Shown: positions 26,587 to 34,746 of the stretch, one piece after another
How positions within the stretch are numbered: the stretch's first letter is position 1
Layout of the letters: each line of letters opens with the position of its first letter
DNA from: Bacteroidota bacterium
GTDB taxonomy: Bacteria > Bacteroidota > Bacteroidia > Chitinophagales > Chitinophagaceae
Reading direction: 5' to 3'
Length of the DNA: 41,672 nucleotides
Assembly (NCBI GenBank): GCA_018267625.1
Contig: JAFDYC010000103.1
Coordinates: 1 to 41,672 of the forward strand
Position numbers and translations under genes: made by a program
Notes under the pieces: generated by a model
What the model was told of the DNA's origin: nothing
Seen by the model: only the letters and a program-made list of their open reading frames with translations
Database searches by the model: none

Positions 26587-27135
26587 ATGTTCAGCCTGAT
26601 GCTTACCCTCCATTGCCTGCTCTTTTTTAGCCCTCAAGCCTCCGATAAGGGTGGCTGTGCTGCCAGCATTTACGATTTTAAAGTTGCCGGGCTGACAGGT
26701 GACAGCATTGACTTTGCCCAATTCAAAGGCAAGAAAATCCTCATTGTCAACACCGCTTCAGAATGCGGATTCACCCCACAGTATGAAGGCCTGGAAAAGC
26801 TCTACAAAGCCAACAAGGATAAGCTGGTTATTGTGGGGTTTCCGGCCAACAACTTTGGTGCCCAGGAGCCAGGAACAAACCAGCAGATCGCTCATTTCTG
26901 CAAGCAGAACTATGGCGTCAGCTTCCCAATGGCCGCCAAGATTTCTGTGAAAGGCGATGATATGGCACCCATCTACCACTGGCTGACCACGAAAGCTTGT
27001 AACCACCATAGCAATTCAAGTGTAAAATGGAATTTTCAGAAGTACCTGATTAATGAACAAGGACAGCTTGTGGATGTCTTTTACTCAATAGTCAGGCCGG
27101 AAAGCCATGCTATCCTTAAGGCCATCAATCGCTGA
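26587..27135 (+). CDS. Glutathione peroxidase family thiol peroxidase
   Basis: The 182-residue protein has the GPx fold signatures: LIVNTASECGFTPQYEGLEKLY with peroxidatic Cys60, GFPANNFGAQEPG, IAHFC (a possible resolving Cys) and VKWNFQKYLI with the catalytic Trp. Bacterial members are usually thioredoxin-dependent and reduce hydroperoxides. The N-terminal 19 residues are hydrophobic (FSLMLTLHCLLFFSPQA), so it may be exported, although there is no basic residue before the hydrophobic core. It is divergent from mgtE and appears monocistronic. Confidence 0.93.
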   Translation: MFSLMLTLHCLLFFSPQASDKGGCAASIYDFKVAGLTGDSIDFAQFKGKKILIVNTASECGFTPQYEGLEKLYKANKDKLVIVGFPANNFGAQEPGTNQQIAHFCKQNYGVSFPMAAKISVKGDDMAPIYHWLTTKACNHHSNSSVKWNFQKYLINEQGQLVDVFYSIVRPESHAILKAINR

Positions 27136-27184
27136 TCCCCCACTGCTCAAAGCATTCTTATTACTGATTGGATGGACTTTTTTG

Positions 27185-27214
27185 AAAAAAAGAAGCTGTC
27201 CTTTTGAGACAGCT
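27185..27214 (-). terminator. Terminator for the small basic secreted protein gene
   Basis: Stem AGCTGTC/GACAGCT with a 7-base loop; on the minus strand it is followed by CTTTTTTTC, a proper T tract. It lies about 20 bases past the small gene's stop. It could also weakly stop the peroxidase transcript. Confidence 0.7.
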
Positions 27215-27233
27215 ATTTCTATGTGGGGTTCGT

Positions 27234-27461
27234 TCAGAACCTAAGGTAGCCATGATGCCAGCGCCAGGGATGCGGGCGGTAGAAACGGGGGCGGAAATAA
27301 TGATAAGCATACACACGGGGCACAACCACCGGCGGCGCTACCCATACTCTGCGTGGGCGAAAATGACGGTACCTCCAATGTCCACAATGTGCTTGAGCAT
27401 CTCCAAAACTGAGCAGGCAAAGCAGCAATGCCAGCCCGAGCAACCATCCTTTCGTTTTCAT
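27234..27461 (-). CDS. Small secreted His/Arg/Tyr/Trp-rich protein, unknown function
   Basis: A 75-residue protein with a clear signal peptide (KTKGWLLGLALLLCLLSFGDAQA). The mature part of about 50 residues starts HCGHWRYRHFRPRR and is dominated by His, Arg, Tyr, Trp and Pro, with alternating aromatic-basic pairs and a PPVVVP strand. Similar small basic exported proteins are frequent in Bacteroidota and unassigned. The histidines could bind metal, and the basic-aromatic composition could bind polyanions; both are guesses. A terminator with a good T tract follows, which supports its being a real gene. Confidence 0.7.
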   Translation of the reverse strand: MKTKGWLLGLALLLCLLSFGDAQAHCGHWRYRHFRPRRVWVAPPVVVPRVYAYHYFRPRFYRPHPWRWHHGYLRF

Positions 27462-27543
27462 GTCAGTACGATTTTATTGCAGCATGGACGTTGCAGGATG
27501 CGGATAGTTTAAGCTTCAAAGAAGCAGAAGGGTAAAAACTTTC

Positions 27544-27825
27544 TTAAGGATTTTTAGGAGGGATAGGGTCGGGGCCGGGCGGAGGTGGCGGTGCAGGAAC
27601 TATCACCACTGCTTTCCGCTGCTTTAATGGCTCTTTAAAACTTGCCTTCTGCGGGATGACGGATTCTAAATTCGCCTTTTCCCGGAGGCTGTCATGCGCC
27701 TCATGGATGGTTTCCTTCCGTACCGGTTGTTTTGTTTTTGACGGCTGCAAGGCACCTTGTCCCGCAGCAACTACTGCAGGAAACAGCAACAACATGGGTA
27801 GAAAATATCGAAGCACACGAATCAT
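27544..27825 (-). CDS. Small exported proline-rich-tail protein, unknown function
   Basis: A 93-residue protein with a signal peptide (RVLRYFLPMLLLFPAVVAAGQG). The mature part is Lys/Glu-rich and probably helical (KTKQPVRKETIHEAHDSLREKANLESV), ending in a proline tail VIVPAPPPPPGPDPIPPKNP. No family is recognised. It lies 82 bases upstream of the basic secreted protein on the same strand and 42 bases downstream of the stress-type gene, so the three small genes may share transcripts. A structural or spacer role in the envelope is possible, without evidence. Confidence 0.6.
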   Translation of the reverse strand: MIRVLRYFLPMLLLFPAVVAAGQGALQPSKTKQPVRKETIHEAHDSLREKANLESVIPQKASFKEPLKQRKAVVIVPAPPPPPGPDPIPPKNP

Positions 27826-27867
27826 AATACCTCATTGATTTTCGATAAGGATTTGACAGGAAATAGC

Positions 27868-28404
27868 TCAGGCATGGCTGGCGATATCTACGTGTTCACC
27901 ATATTTTTCCAGGATGTCTTTTGCCTGTTCTATCTCATCATCATTACCGTGTGCAATGACGATAAAGCGTCCGGCTTCGAGATGTTCGTGGTAAAGGGCC
28001 TCATGATGCTTATTCATTCTGGCGATGGCTAAAGAAGAAATGATTCCGCCGCCAATAAGGCCTACATCCAAGCCGGCAAGTGCCCCGGCCACGGCACCGG
28101 CACCGACCAAAATTCCCAGGCCCGGAATAGAAATAATACCCACTCCTGCGAGGATACCTAAGGTCGGACCAACAACTGCACCGATACCGACCCCGGTAGC
28201 AGCCGCCTTCATATCTTTCGAATACACGTCATCTGAATCCCGGCCCAAACCCTGACCACCCTCACCCGGATCTTTTGGGTCAGGCGCGTCTGCGGCACGG
28301 TGTAGAATGGAGATTTTTTTCTCAGAATAGCCGGCATCTTTAAGTGCTTTAATAGCGCCTATTGCCTTTTCCTGAGTTTCGTAAATGCCGATTGTTGCTT
28401 TCAT
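27868..28404 (-). CDS. General-stress-type protein with glycine-rich membrane hairpin
   Basis: From the ATG at 28404 the protein has 178 residues; the frame extends to 28470 but without family character. The N-terminal MKATIGIYETQEKAIGAIKALKDAG is like the GS17M/YflT fold (flavin/ferredoxin-like half domain). A long Gly/Ala/Ile-rich stretch, about residues 75-140, looks like two membrane-inserting helices of the glycine-zipper type. The C-terminal domain HLEAGRFIVIAHGNDDEIEQAKDIL is again YflT-like. Related proteins respond to general stress in other bacteria. No regulator binding site was found nearby. Confidence 0.8.
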   Translation of the reverse strand: MKATIGIYETQEKAIGAIKALKDAGYSEKKISILHRAADAPDPKDPGEGGQGLGRDSDDVYSKDMKAAATGVGIGAVVGPTLGILAGVGIISIPGLGILVGAGAVAGALAGLDVGLIGGGIISSLAIARMNKHHEALYHEHLEAGRFIVIAHGNDDEIEQAKDILEKYGEHVDIASHA

Positions 28405-28531
28405 TGGTTGCGGGGGATTGATGGTTCCCCTTAGTAATTGGCAAAAGATTATGCCACGAGCGGAAAACAACAGTTCTGTAAAAAATTAGGCTTGCCCGGA
28501 AAATTGATTGCATTCAGAAAGTTTATGTTTT

Positions 28532-29206
28532 CTATTCCATGCACCAGGTCGCGCGGACGATTTCTCTTTTTCCCGGAGGACCGGGAATCTTGGTGACAGC
28601 CCATCCTGCAGCCTGCATCGCCCGGCGAACACATCCCTTGCTGCAATAAGTAGTCAAAATCCCACCGGGCATCATGAGGCAGCCCAAAGTCTCAAAGAAA
28701 TCCTGAGTCCAAAGTTCTGGTTGTATTTCTGGAGCAAAGGCATCAAAGAAAATTAGCTGATAGCGTTTTGTGGGCCGAAATTTCAGAAAATCTATTTGAT
28801 GTTTTTCTAAAAGAAAATGTTCATGAAGGGACACTTCCTGCTCCCATGCGGCATCGTGTAATGCCTGAAAGAGTTCCGGATGGCCCAACATATCGGGGTA
28901 GTTCAAAGCACGATACAACTCCGGCTCCAGCGGAAAGGCTTCCAATGCATGGTAATGAAGCTTAGGGCCTTGTTCTATGGTTTCAATTGCGCTCAAAAAA
29001 GCATTCAATCCGGTCCCGAAACCGATTTCCAAAATTCGTAAGGGTGTCCCCGCCTGTATCGCTATTCTTAGGCCTGACTCAATAAATACATGCTGCGACT
29101 CCTGAATGGCACCGTATCGGGAATGATAAGTCAGCCCGGCACTTGCGATCTCAATGGTATGAGTGCCATCGGCACAGAGTTTCAATCTTCGGAGGGGTGC
29201 TGGCAC
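28532..29206 (-). CDS. mnmD: tRNA U34 methyltransferase MnmD-like (DUF752 family)
   Basis: The 224-residue protein starts with GTG at 29206; no ATG is available before the conserved core. It shows the class I SAM-binding motif RILEIGFGTGLNAFL, the YHALEAFPL segment, IFFDAFAPEIQPELW (catalytic DAFxP) and LTTYCSKGCVRRAMQAAGW with PPGKREIVRA. This matches the methyltransferase half of MnmC, which occurs alone as MnmD in many bacteria and converts nm5s2U to mnm5s2U at the tRNA wobble position. The oxidoreductase half is absent. It follows the radical SAM gene by 15 bases, so they are probably cotranscribed. Confidence 0.9.
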   Translation of the reverse strand: MPAPLRRLKLCADGTHTIEIASAGLTYHSRYGAIQESQHVFIESGLRIAIQAGTPLRILEIGFGTGLNAFLSAIETIEQGPKLHYHALEAFPLEPELYRALNYPDMLGHPELFQALHDAAWEQEVSLHEHFLLEKHQIDFLKFRPTKRYQLIFFDAFAPEIQPELWTQDFFETLGCLMMPGGILTTYCSKGCVRRAMQAAGWAVTKIPGPPGKREIVRATWCME

Positions 29207-29221
29207 CCGGCAAAATTCGTA

Positions 29222-30280
29222 TTAAAACAAGGGGAGTTGCGCTGCCTTCATCCTACGAAACAAACTGGTATTGTAGGTCAGCTTCGTTTCATTCAGCCCA
29301 TATTTCTTACAGAATAGCTTAAACTGACAGCGAATCATCTCTGCAAATTTTCCTTCTCCGGACATCCTATTTCCAAAACGGCTGTCGTTGACCTGTCCGC
29401 CGTGGCAATCGCTGATGGCGTTCCAAATTTTATCTGCTCGTTCAGGCAAGGCTTGTTTCAGCCAGTCCTGAAAAATAGGGCCGATGGCACCGTTGAGCCT
29501 GACGATGGTATATCCGGCCCATCGTGCCCCAGCTTCAGATGCAGCCTTCAGTACACCGGGCATGTCTTTATCGTTCAATCCGGGGATGATGGGAGCATTC
29601 ATGATGCCTGTAGGTATGCCGGCATTTGACAGGCTTTCTACCACTTTCAAACGCTGACGATAGGATGCGGTACGCGGCTCCATAAGCTGACGTAAGTTTT
29701 CATCTAATGAAGTGATGGAACAAAAGACCTGTACTAAATCTAAAGCAGCCAGGCCCTGCAAGACATCCAGGTCGCGCAGTACCAGTGCATTTTTGGTAAT
29801 GATGCTGACGGGATTTCGATAGGCTAAACAGATTTCCAGCAGTTGCCGGGTGATGCGCATCCTCCGCTCGATGGGTTGATAGCAATCTGTGTTTCCGGAT
29901 AGAGATATAGGGGCCGGTTGCCAGCTTTTATGTTCGAAAAACTTCCTGAGGAGTTGGGGTGCATTTCGTTTCACGAAAATTTTGCTTTCGAAATCCAGGC
30001 CGGCACTGCAACCCCAATATTCATGTGTGTTGCGCGCGTAGCAATAGACGCAGCCATGCTCACAGCCCTGGTAAGGGTTTGCGGAATACATCATGCCTAC
30101 ATCCGGGCTGGTCACCTTATTGACGAGGCTTTTGCTGTCCTCGAAAAGGAATTCAGTCTTTCGGGGAGCCTGCTCCCAGTCATCAATGACCTCAGTCAGG
30201 CTTTGCTGATATTCCGTTTTCAAAAAACGGTTTGCGGGGTTAATCTGTGCGCCCCGGCCTTTTTCCCTGAGTGTAATCAT
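29222..30280 (-). CDS. PA0069-type radical SAM protein (SplB-related)
   Basis: From the ATG at 30280 the protein has 352 residues and begins in the family style (GRGAQINPANRF); an ATG at 30325 would add 15 basic residues. The [4Fe-4S] SAM motif CX3CX2C is at Cys73, Cys77 and Cys80 (GCEHGCVYCYA). SPL-like features follow: FVKRNAPQLLRKFF, SGNTDCYQP and SIITKNALVLRDLD. The family is related to spore photoproduct lyase but its substrate is unknown; Bacteroidota do not sporulate. It precedes mnmD by 15 bases. Its leader holds inverted repeats at 30326-30363 that look like an operator. Confidence 0.9.
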   Translation of the reverse strand: MITLREKGRGAQINPANRFLKTEYQQSLTEVIDDWEQAPRKTEFLFEDSKSLVNKVTSPDVGMMYSANPYQGCEHGCVYCYARNTHEYWGCSAGLDFESKIFVKRNAPQLLRKFFEHKSWQPAPISLSGNTDCYQPIERRMRITRQLLEICLAYRNPVSIITKNALVLRDLDVLQGLAALDLVQVFCSITSLDENLRQLMEPRTASYRQRLKVVESLSNAGIPTGIMNAPIIPGLNDKDMPGVLKAASEAGARWAGYTIVRLNGAIGPIFQDWLKQALPERADKIWNAISDCHGGQVNDSRFGNRMSGEGKFAEMIRCQFKLFCKKYGLNETKLTYNTSLFRRMKAAQLPLF

Positions 30281-30325
30281 TCGGAAGAATTTTTTTTCTA
30301 AAAACTGAAGCCAATCAATTAGCAT

Positions 30326-30363
30326 GTTACTAATAGAGCCATTGGTTAGTTATCAATACTAAC
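30326..30363. promoter_or_regulatory. Possible operator upstream of the radical SAM gene
   Basis: GTTAGT (30345-30350), 7 bases, ACTAAC (30358-30363) form an inverted repeat, and a related TTACTAAT stands at 30327-30334 with an ATTGGTTAG partner. TTAGT-type repeats of this kind are common for TetR-like regulators; no regulator gene is adjacent. Inference only. Confidence 0.4.
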
Positions 30364-30451
30364 AAAAATTCTTAACTCAGGAAAATATTTTTTTGTTGTA
30401 AGGCAAGAGGTTGGGGCAATCCGGTGTCTTGCACCAAGAATAGTGAGAGAA

Positions 30452-30840
30452 AAAAGACGACAGGCCTGTAAGCCGGATTTTGTCTTCCGCATAGCGGGAG
30501 GCTGTCATTTATCTGGACCCGGCATCGCTGCCGGGCTCGAGCTGCCAACCCACGGATGCGCTTGCCGGAGCAAGACTGGTGCGAGCAGCACTCAAGACAT
30601 CCGCCTATTTGGCATTTCAGCGCGCAAGGTTTACCCGCAAGTACTGTTACCAATATTTGCCGTAGGCTCTTACCCTACATTTTCACCCTCACCCCTGCGT
30701 TTTCGAGGGGCAGTTATTTTCTGTGGCACTATCTGTTCCCGTTTTTTGACGGGCCCCAGCCGTTAACTGGTGCGTTGCTCTTTGCTGTCCGGACTTTCCT
30801 CAGCGCCAAAGCGCCGCGACAACCCGGCCTGCCGTCTTTC
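30452..30840 (-). ncRNA. rnpB: RNase P RNA (class A)
   Basis: RNase P RNA trims tRNA 5' leaders. On the minus strand the ends pair as helix P1, AGACGGCAGGCC (30837-30826) with GGCCTGTCGTCT (30466-30455). The universally conserved GAGGAAAGTCCGGAC lies at 30801-30787, followed by a long P-helix region with GGTAAGAGCCTACGGC near 30660. The 3' end carries the usual GACAAAATCCGGCTTACAGGCC. The length of about 389 bases suits a bacterial A-type RNA. End positions are estimated from P1 and could be off by a few bases. Open frames on the plus strand here are artefacts. Confidence 0.95.
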
Positions 30841-30912
30841 AAGGGCAAAAATACTTGGGGAATCGTGTTTGAAAAGCAAAGCAGGGCTTATTTCCGCTCC
30901 GTGTATAGCTCA

Positions 30913-31446
30913 TCAAAACAAGGTTGCCTGTTGCGCCTGGCCCAGCACGGTTTGTTCATGTTGCAGGAGCTTTCGTTTTGCCGTCAGGCCACCGGCATAT
31001 CCCGTCAGGGAGCCATCAGCTCCCAACACACGATGACAGAGAATCAATATAGCGAGCCCATTAGCACCATTGGCTGAAGCAATAGCCCGCACCGCCTGTG
31101 TATCCCCTAAGCTGCGAGCCTGTTGCAGGTAGCTCCGGGTTTGGCCGAAAGGAATGCCCAACAACGATCCCCAAACTTTCTTTTGGAAGCTTGAGCCGAG
31201 GAGCAGTAAAGGCAAATCAAACTGCTGGCGATGGCCATTGAAATATTCGTCCATCTCCGATTTCAGTTGCCCGAATAGTGGGTGAACGCCTTCCTGAAAG
31301 GTAGTGTTCAGTCCGGTGGAAATACGTTGCTGGATGGCAGGCAGATTTTTCCGATAGCGATAATCGAAGAGGCAAATTCCCGCATCCGTAGCACCGACAA
31401 TCATTTCGCCAACGGGCAGGAAAAAGGAGGTAGTCCAAATAGCCAT
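30913..31446 (-). CDS. O6-alkylguanine-DNA alkyltransferase homologue
   Basis: The 177-residue protein has the MGMT/Ogt fold: an N-terminal beta domain, then SSFQKKVWGSLLGIPFGQTRSYLQQA (tyrosine of the DNA-binding helix region), AVRAIASANGANG with the likely arginine finger Arg120, and the acceptor stretch LCHRVLGADGSLTGYAGG with Cys137. MGMT takes the alkyl group from O6-alkylguanine onto this cysteine. Two usually conserved prolines are missing: the motif is LCHR where PCHR is normal, and NG where NP precedes it. The cysteine and Tyr-x-GG tail are intact, so activity is plausible but not assured. It overlaps nothing and lies just past the hydrolase gene. Confidence 0.9.
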   Translation of the reverse strand: MAIWTTSFFLPVGEMIVGATDAGICLFDYRYRKNLPAIQQRISTGLNTTFQEGVHPLFGQLKSEMDEYFNGHRQQFDLPLLLLGSSFQKKVWGSLLGIPFGQTRSYLQQARSLGDTQAVRAIASANGANGLAILILCHRVLGADGSLTGYAGGLTAKRKLLQHEQTVLGQAQQATLF

Positions 31447-31448
31447 GA

Positions 31449-32093
31449 TTAAAGGTATTGGGCAATAAGGGCGCTGATTTCCTTGGCGCGGCTGAATACC
31501 ATTAGGTGGTGGCCATTCTTAATCCAAATTGTGGGTTTGACATATTGAGGAGGTAGAATTCTGTCAGCAGTACCATGAATCTGGATTAAATCAGGACGTG
31601 GCTTTTGATTCATTTTCCATTCAATGATCACCTTGCCGGCGCAGCGTACAAAATGCGGATCACTGTCTGCCATAACCTCGCGAACCATGCTGCGTTCTTC
31701 ATCATTTTCCACACCGAAGAGCGTCATAAAGCGCCATTGCAACATACTGAGCATCCCCATAAAAACGAGACGGTTTCTGGCAAAAAACCGAAGTACAGGA
31801 TTTAAAGGCGGCAGCTCTGCCGGTGACTTGCAGGATGAAATCAAAAAAACTTTTTGGCCGGGTCGCATGAGGGCAATTTCAGAAGCCAGCATACCGCCAA
31901 ACGAAAGTCCCAGAATATGGTCATCAGGGCCTGAGGGGATGAGTGCAGCAATTTTTTCTGCATAATGAAGCATATCGTCTTTGGGATCTAAATAAGGCCA
32001 GGGCACATAACGAAATTCAACGCCTGGAATAGCCAGTTTTTTAAACACCCGTTCATCGGCACCTAAGCCGGAAATGCAATGAATAATGCTCAT
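31449..32093 (-). CDS. Alpha/beta hydrolase family protein
   Basis: A 214-residue cytoplasmic alpha/beta hydrolase with the nucleophile elbow GLSFGG (Ser64), a likely acid Asp177 in IHGTADRILP and His195 or His196 in NGHHLMV. The N-terminal strand IIHCISGLGADERVF resembles the oxyanion loop of carboxylesterase/BioH-type enzymes. No substrate can be assigned. It is divergent from padR (promoters back to back in 170 bases) and ends 2 bases from the alkyltransferase start, so those two genes are probably cotranscribed. Confidence 0.88.
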   Translation of the reverse strand: MSIIHCISGLGADERVFKKLAIPGVEFRYVPWPYLDPKDDMLHYAEKIAALIPSGPDDHILGLSFGGMLASEIALMRPGQKVFLISSCKSPAELPPLNPVLRFFARNRLVFMGMLSMLQWRFMTLFGVENDEERSMVREVMADSDPHFVRCAGKVIIEWKMNQKPRPDLIQIHGTADRILPPQYVKPTIWIKNGHHLMVFSRAKEISALIAQYL

Positions 32094-32195
32094 CCCGCAC
32101 GAAGAAATGAAAAATTTATGCCGTCAGGTGTTCGGGCTTAGCCAAAGTGGCAAAGGTATTTTTGCATGATAATAAAATTTATTTTCGCAAATCAG

Positions 32196-32237
32196 GTACT
32201 ATGTATTGCATAGTACAGTGCATCAATTATATCTTTG
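32196..32237 (+). promoter_or_regulatory. padR promoter with overlapping palindromic operator
   Basis: A perfect 8-bp palindrome GTACTATG-TATTG-CATAGTAC spans 32196-32216. The -33 TTG (32206-32208) sits inside it. A 21-base spacer leads to TATCTTTG (32230-32237), an exact TAnnTTTG match. The leader to the padR ATG is about 20 bases. A repressor bound to the palindrome would cover the -33 element; PadR autoregulation is the simplest reading. Confidence 0.75.
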
Positions 32238-32263
32238 GCACGTCAAGTTCTAAGAAAAACACG

Positions 32264-32593
32264 ATGAACATAGATAACACCCAAAGCCAGATGCGTAAAG
32301 GCATCCATGAGTTTTGCATCCTTTCCATCATTCGCCATGCAGAGGCCTACCCCAGCGACATAGCTGAAAAGATGCGTGATGCCAACCTCAGTATTCTGGA
32401 AGGCACGCTCTATCCCTTGCTGACACGATTAAAAAATGCAGGTATGCTGAGCTATCGCTGGGTAGAAAGCAGCAGTGGCCCACCCCGTAAATATTTTTCC
32501 CTTACCGATTCAGGCGAAGAATTCTACCAAGAATTATTCGCCACCTGGCAAGAACTGTCCACTGCCGTCAACAAACTCACCAACCCGGAATAA
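32264..32593 (+). CDS. PadR family transcriptional regulator
   Basis: From the ATG at 32264 the protein has 109 residues, the size of a minimal PadR-s2 regulator. An upstream frame start at 32147 would run through the promoter and palindrome and was rejected. Winged-helix features are clear: QMRKGIHEFCILSIIR, EAYPSDIAEKMRDANLSILEGTLYPLLTRLKNAGMLSYR (recognition helix and wing) and PPRKYFSLTDSGEEF, with a short C-terminal dimerisation helix. PadR repressors respond to small ligands or to envelope stress. It is followed 37 bases later by the PspC-domain gene and is probably cotranscribed with it. Confidence 0.93.
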   Translation: MNIDNTQSQMRKGIHEFCILSIIRHAEAYPSDIAEKMRDANLSILEGTLYPLLTRLKNAGMLSYRWVESSSGPPRKYFSLTDSGEEFYQELFATWQELSTAVNKLTNPE

Positions 32594-32630
32594 GCGAACA
32601 CCATTTCCCATCCTAACGCTACAATCATAC

Positions 32631-34700
32631 ATGGAAAAGATTATCAACATCAATCTCGGCGGTCGGGTTATCGCCATTGAAGATGCAGCCTACATCAGCC
32701 TGAAGGCATACTTCGAAAGCCTCCGCAACTACTTCAGCGAGGAAGAAAGCCGGGAAGAGATTATCAACGACATCGAGAGCCGGGTGGCCGAGCTGATGGA
32801 GGCCCGATTGCGCCGCGGCAACAGTGCTATCACCGAAGCGGATGTACAGGAAATCATTTCGGGCATGGGCCGCGTGGAGGACTTTGCCGCAGAAGACGAA
32901 GAGCCTAAGCCCAGGTCCAGTACCGGGAATACTAGTCAAGCTAAATCAACAAAACGTTTTTTCCGCGACAGCAATGACAAGATTCTGGGAGGAGTTTGCT
33001 CTGGCCTGGCAGCCTACCTAAATGTGGACCCCGCATTAGTTCGAATTGTCTTTGCTATTCTCACATTTGGAGGTTGGGGATTCGGCGTGATGCTCTATAT
33101 CCTACTCTGGATTTTTGTGCCGGCACAACCACTGGAAAGCTATCGCGGTCGGCGCCTGTTCCGTAATACGGACGATAAATGGCTGGGAGGGGTTGCTTCT
33201 GGCATTGCCACTTATTTCGGCATCCAGGTTTGGGTAGTGCGCCTGCTCTTTATCTCCCCCATAATCATTAGTGTGTTCAGTGGTAGCGGCTGGTGGTTTT
33301 TTGGATTCGGCAGTTTCTTTTTTGGCTCGCTGACGGGCACCTTCATGCTCATCTATATCGTGCTGTGGGTGGTCCTGCCTGCTGCTCGTTCGCAGTTTGA
33401 GAAGATGGAAATGCGGGGAGAGAAAGTGGACCTAAACAGCATTCGTCAAAACATTGCATCTAATACAGAAGAGCTGAGAGGCCGCGTCCGGGAATGGGGC
33501 GGAGAAGTGGGCGATTCTGCAAAAAATTTCATGAATACCCGGGGAAAAGCATTTGGCCGGGAAGTGTCGGATGCCGCGCGGAACATGACTTCACGCGGTG
33601 GAAACGTTATTGGCTCCATCTTCCGCGTCCTCTTCAGCATCATCGGGATTGGTATTGCTTTCTTGCTTTTCTTCCTGTTGATCGGATATACGTTTGGGGG
33701 CTTTTCCCAGTTGGCCAACGATTATGTCTTGCAAACGGTCCGGATGCGGGTGCTGGGATGGTGTAGCGTCTTGTTGCTGATTGGTATTCCACTCATCGCT
33801 CTTGTTGTGACCTTAGTACGACGTGCCTTAAACCTGCGTCGCAGGCATCGTGCCCTCAGCATCTTGTTTTTGTTGCTCTGGTTTGCCGGAATCGGATGTG
33901 CCTTTATCCTAGCAGATGGCTTGCTGAAAGAATTCAATACGGAAGGAAGTGTCTCTACTGAAGTCCCGGTGCTGCAACCCCGTAGTCGCAGCCTGACTCT
34001 AACCGTACCTGGCGACATGCTGCGGTATTCAAATGCTCTACCCTGGCTTCGCGGTGATATAGAAGGTTGGGACTTACGCGGTGATTCCATGCTCAGCGCC
34101 AGCGTAGGCATTCGGGCCAGCCTGAGTCCGGACTCGCTCTATCACGTTTATGTAGTACGCAACAGCCGGGGCCAGAATATGACGGATGCAAAAACCCGTG
34201 CAGTGAATATCTCTTACACCGTTCAGAACCTGAGCGGCAGCGATAGTATCCTTGCTTTTGACAGCTATTTCCCAATCAACAAACAACAAGGCTTTCGGGG
34301 GCAACAGGTGTTTGTAAATGTGCAGGTGCCTGCCGGTGCAAAAATCCGTTTTGATGGCAGTTTAGAAGAAAAGCTAAACGACGCACAGCACTATTACGAA
34401 GGCAGCCAGCACAGCATTTCTTATCGCAATTGGCGCATCCGTATGGATGAAGCCTTCGAAACTACCGACTGGAAGGATGACCTGGATTATATAATGAGCG
34501 CTGATGGACGGCTCGTGAATAGCGAAAACATAAAAGACACATTGGCTATCGAAACCCATACCCGGTATCGGCAATATGGCCCGGGCTACTGGCGCTCCGA
34601 ATACCGCAATTCTATCCAGAAAGCAGCAGGGCAAAGCGACAGCATAGACCAATTAATTGAAAAATTAGAAGCCCGGAAAGAAAGTCTGGAGCAGGATTGA
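32631..34700 (+). CDS. Large PspC-domain membrane protein (tandem PspC plus GIN-like tail)
   Basis: From the ATG at 32631 the protein has 689 residues; longer frames run back into padR in another frame and are spurious. A helical N-terminal domain (1-90, KIININLGGRVIAIEDAAY) precedes two PspC units. PspC 1 is at about 108-167 (RDSNDKILGGVCSGLAAYLNVDPALVRIVF) and PspC 2 at about 175-252, each with transmembrane helices. Further membrane helices are near 320-350, 375-400 and 410-435. The C-terminal 230 residues are beta-rich and extracytoplasmic, like the GIN/DUF2807 adhesin-head fold. PspC belongs to envelope-stress systems. Here it is under its PadR partner and stops at a strong terminator. 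Confidence 0.88.
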   Translation: MEKIININLGGRVIAIEDAAYISLKAYFESLRNYFSEEESREEIINDIESRVAELMEARLRRGNSAITEADVQEIISGMGRVEDFAAEDEEPKPRSSTGNTSQAKSTKRFFRDSNDKILGGVCSGLAAYLNVDPALVRIVFAILTFGGWGFGVMLYILLWIFVPAQPLESYRGRRLFRNTDDKWLGGVASGIATYFGIQVWVVRLLFISPIIISVFSGSGWWFFGFGSFFFGSLTGTFMLIYIVLWVVLPAARSQFEKMEMRGEKVDLNSIRQNIASNTEELRGRVREWGGEVGDSAKNFMNTRGKAFGREVSDAARNMTSRGGNVIGSIFRVLFSIIGIGIAFLLFFLLIGYTFGGFSQLANDYVLQTVRMRVLGWCSVLLLIGIPLIALVVTLVRRALNLRRRHRALSILFLLLWFAGIGCAFILADGLLKEFNTEGSVSTEVPVLQPRSRSLTLTVPGDMLRYSNALPWLRGDIEGWDLRGDSMLSASVGIRASLSPDSLYHVYVVRNSRGQNMTDAKTRAVNISYTVQNLSGSDSILAFDSYFPINKQQGFRGQQVFVNVQVPAGAKIRFDGSLEEKLNDAQHYYEGSQHSISYRNWRIRMDEAFETTDWKDDLDYIMSADGRLVNSENIKDTLAIETHTRYRQYGPGYWRSEYRNSIQKAAGQSDSIDQLIEKLEARKESLEQD

Positions 34701-34718
34701 TACCATGCTATCTAAGTC

Positions 34719-34746
34719 AAAAGCTGTCCTCTCGGGCAGCTTTTTT
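34719..34746 (+). terminator. Terminator after the padR-pspC operon
   Basis: Nine-pair stem AAGCTGTCC/GGGCAGCTT with a 4-base loop, followed by six Ts, 18 bases past the pspC stop. It belongs to the recurring GCTGTC hairpin set. Confidence 0.85.

Noticed and set aside
30556..31077. Plus-strand open frame of 173 codons over the RNase P region
   Set aside because: It is antisense to the RNase P RNA and the alkyltransferase gene; composition is that of a structural RNA.
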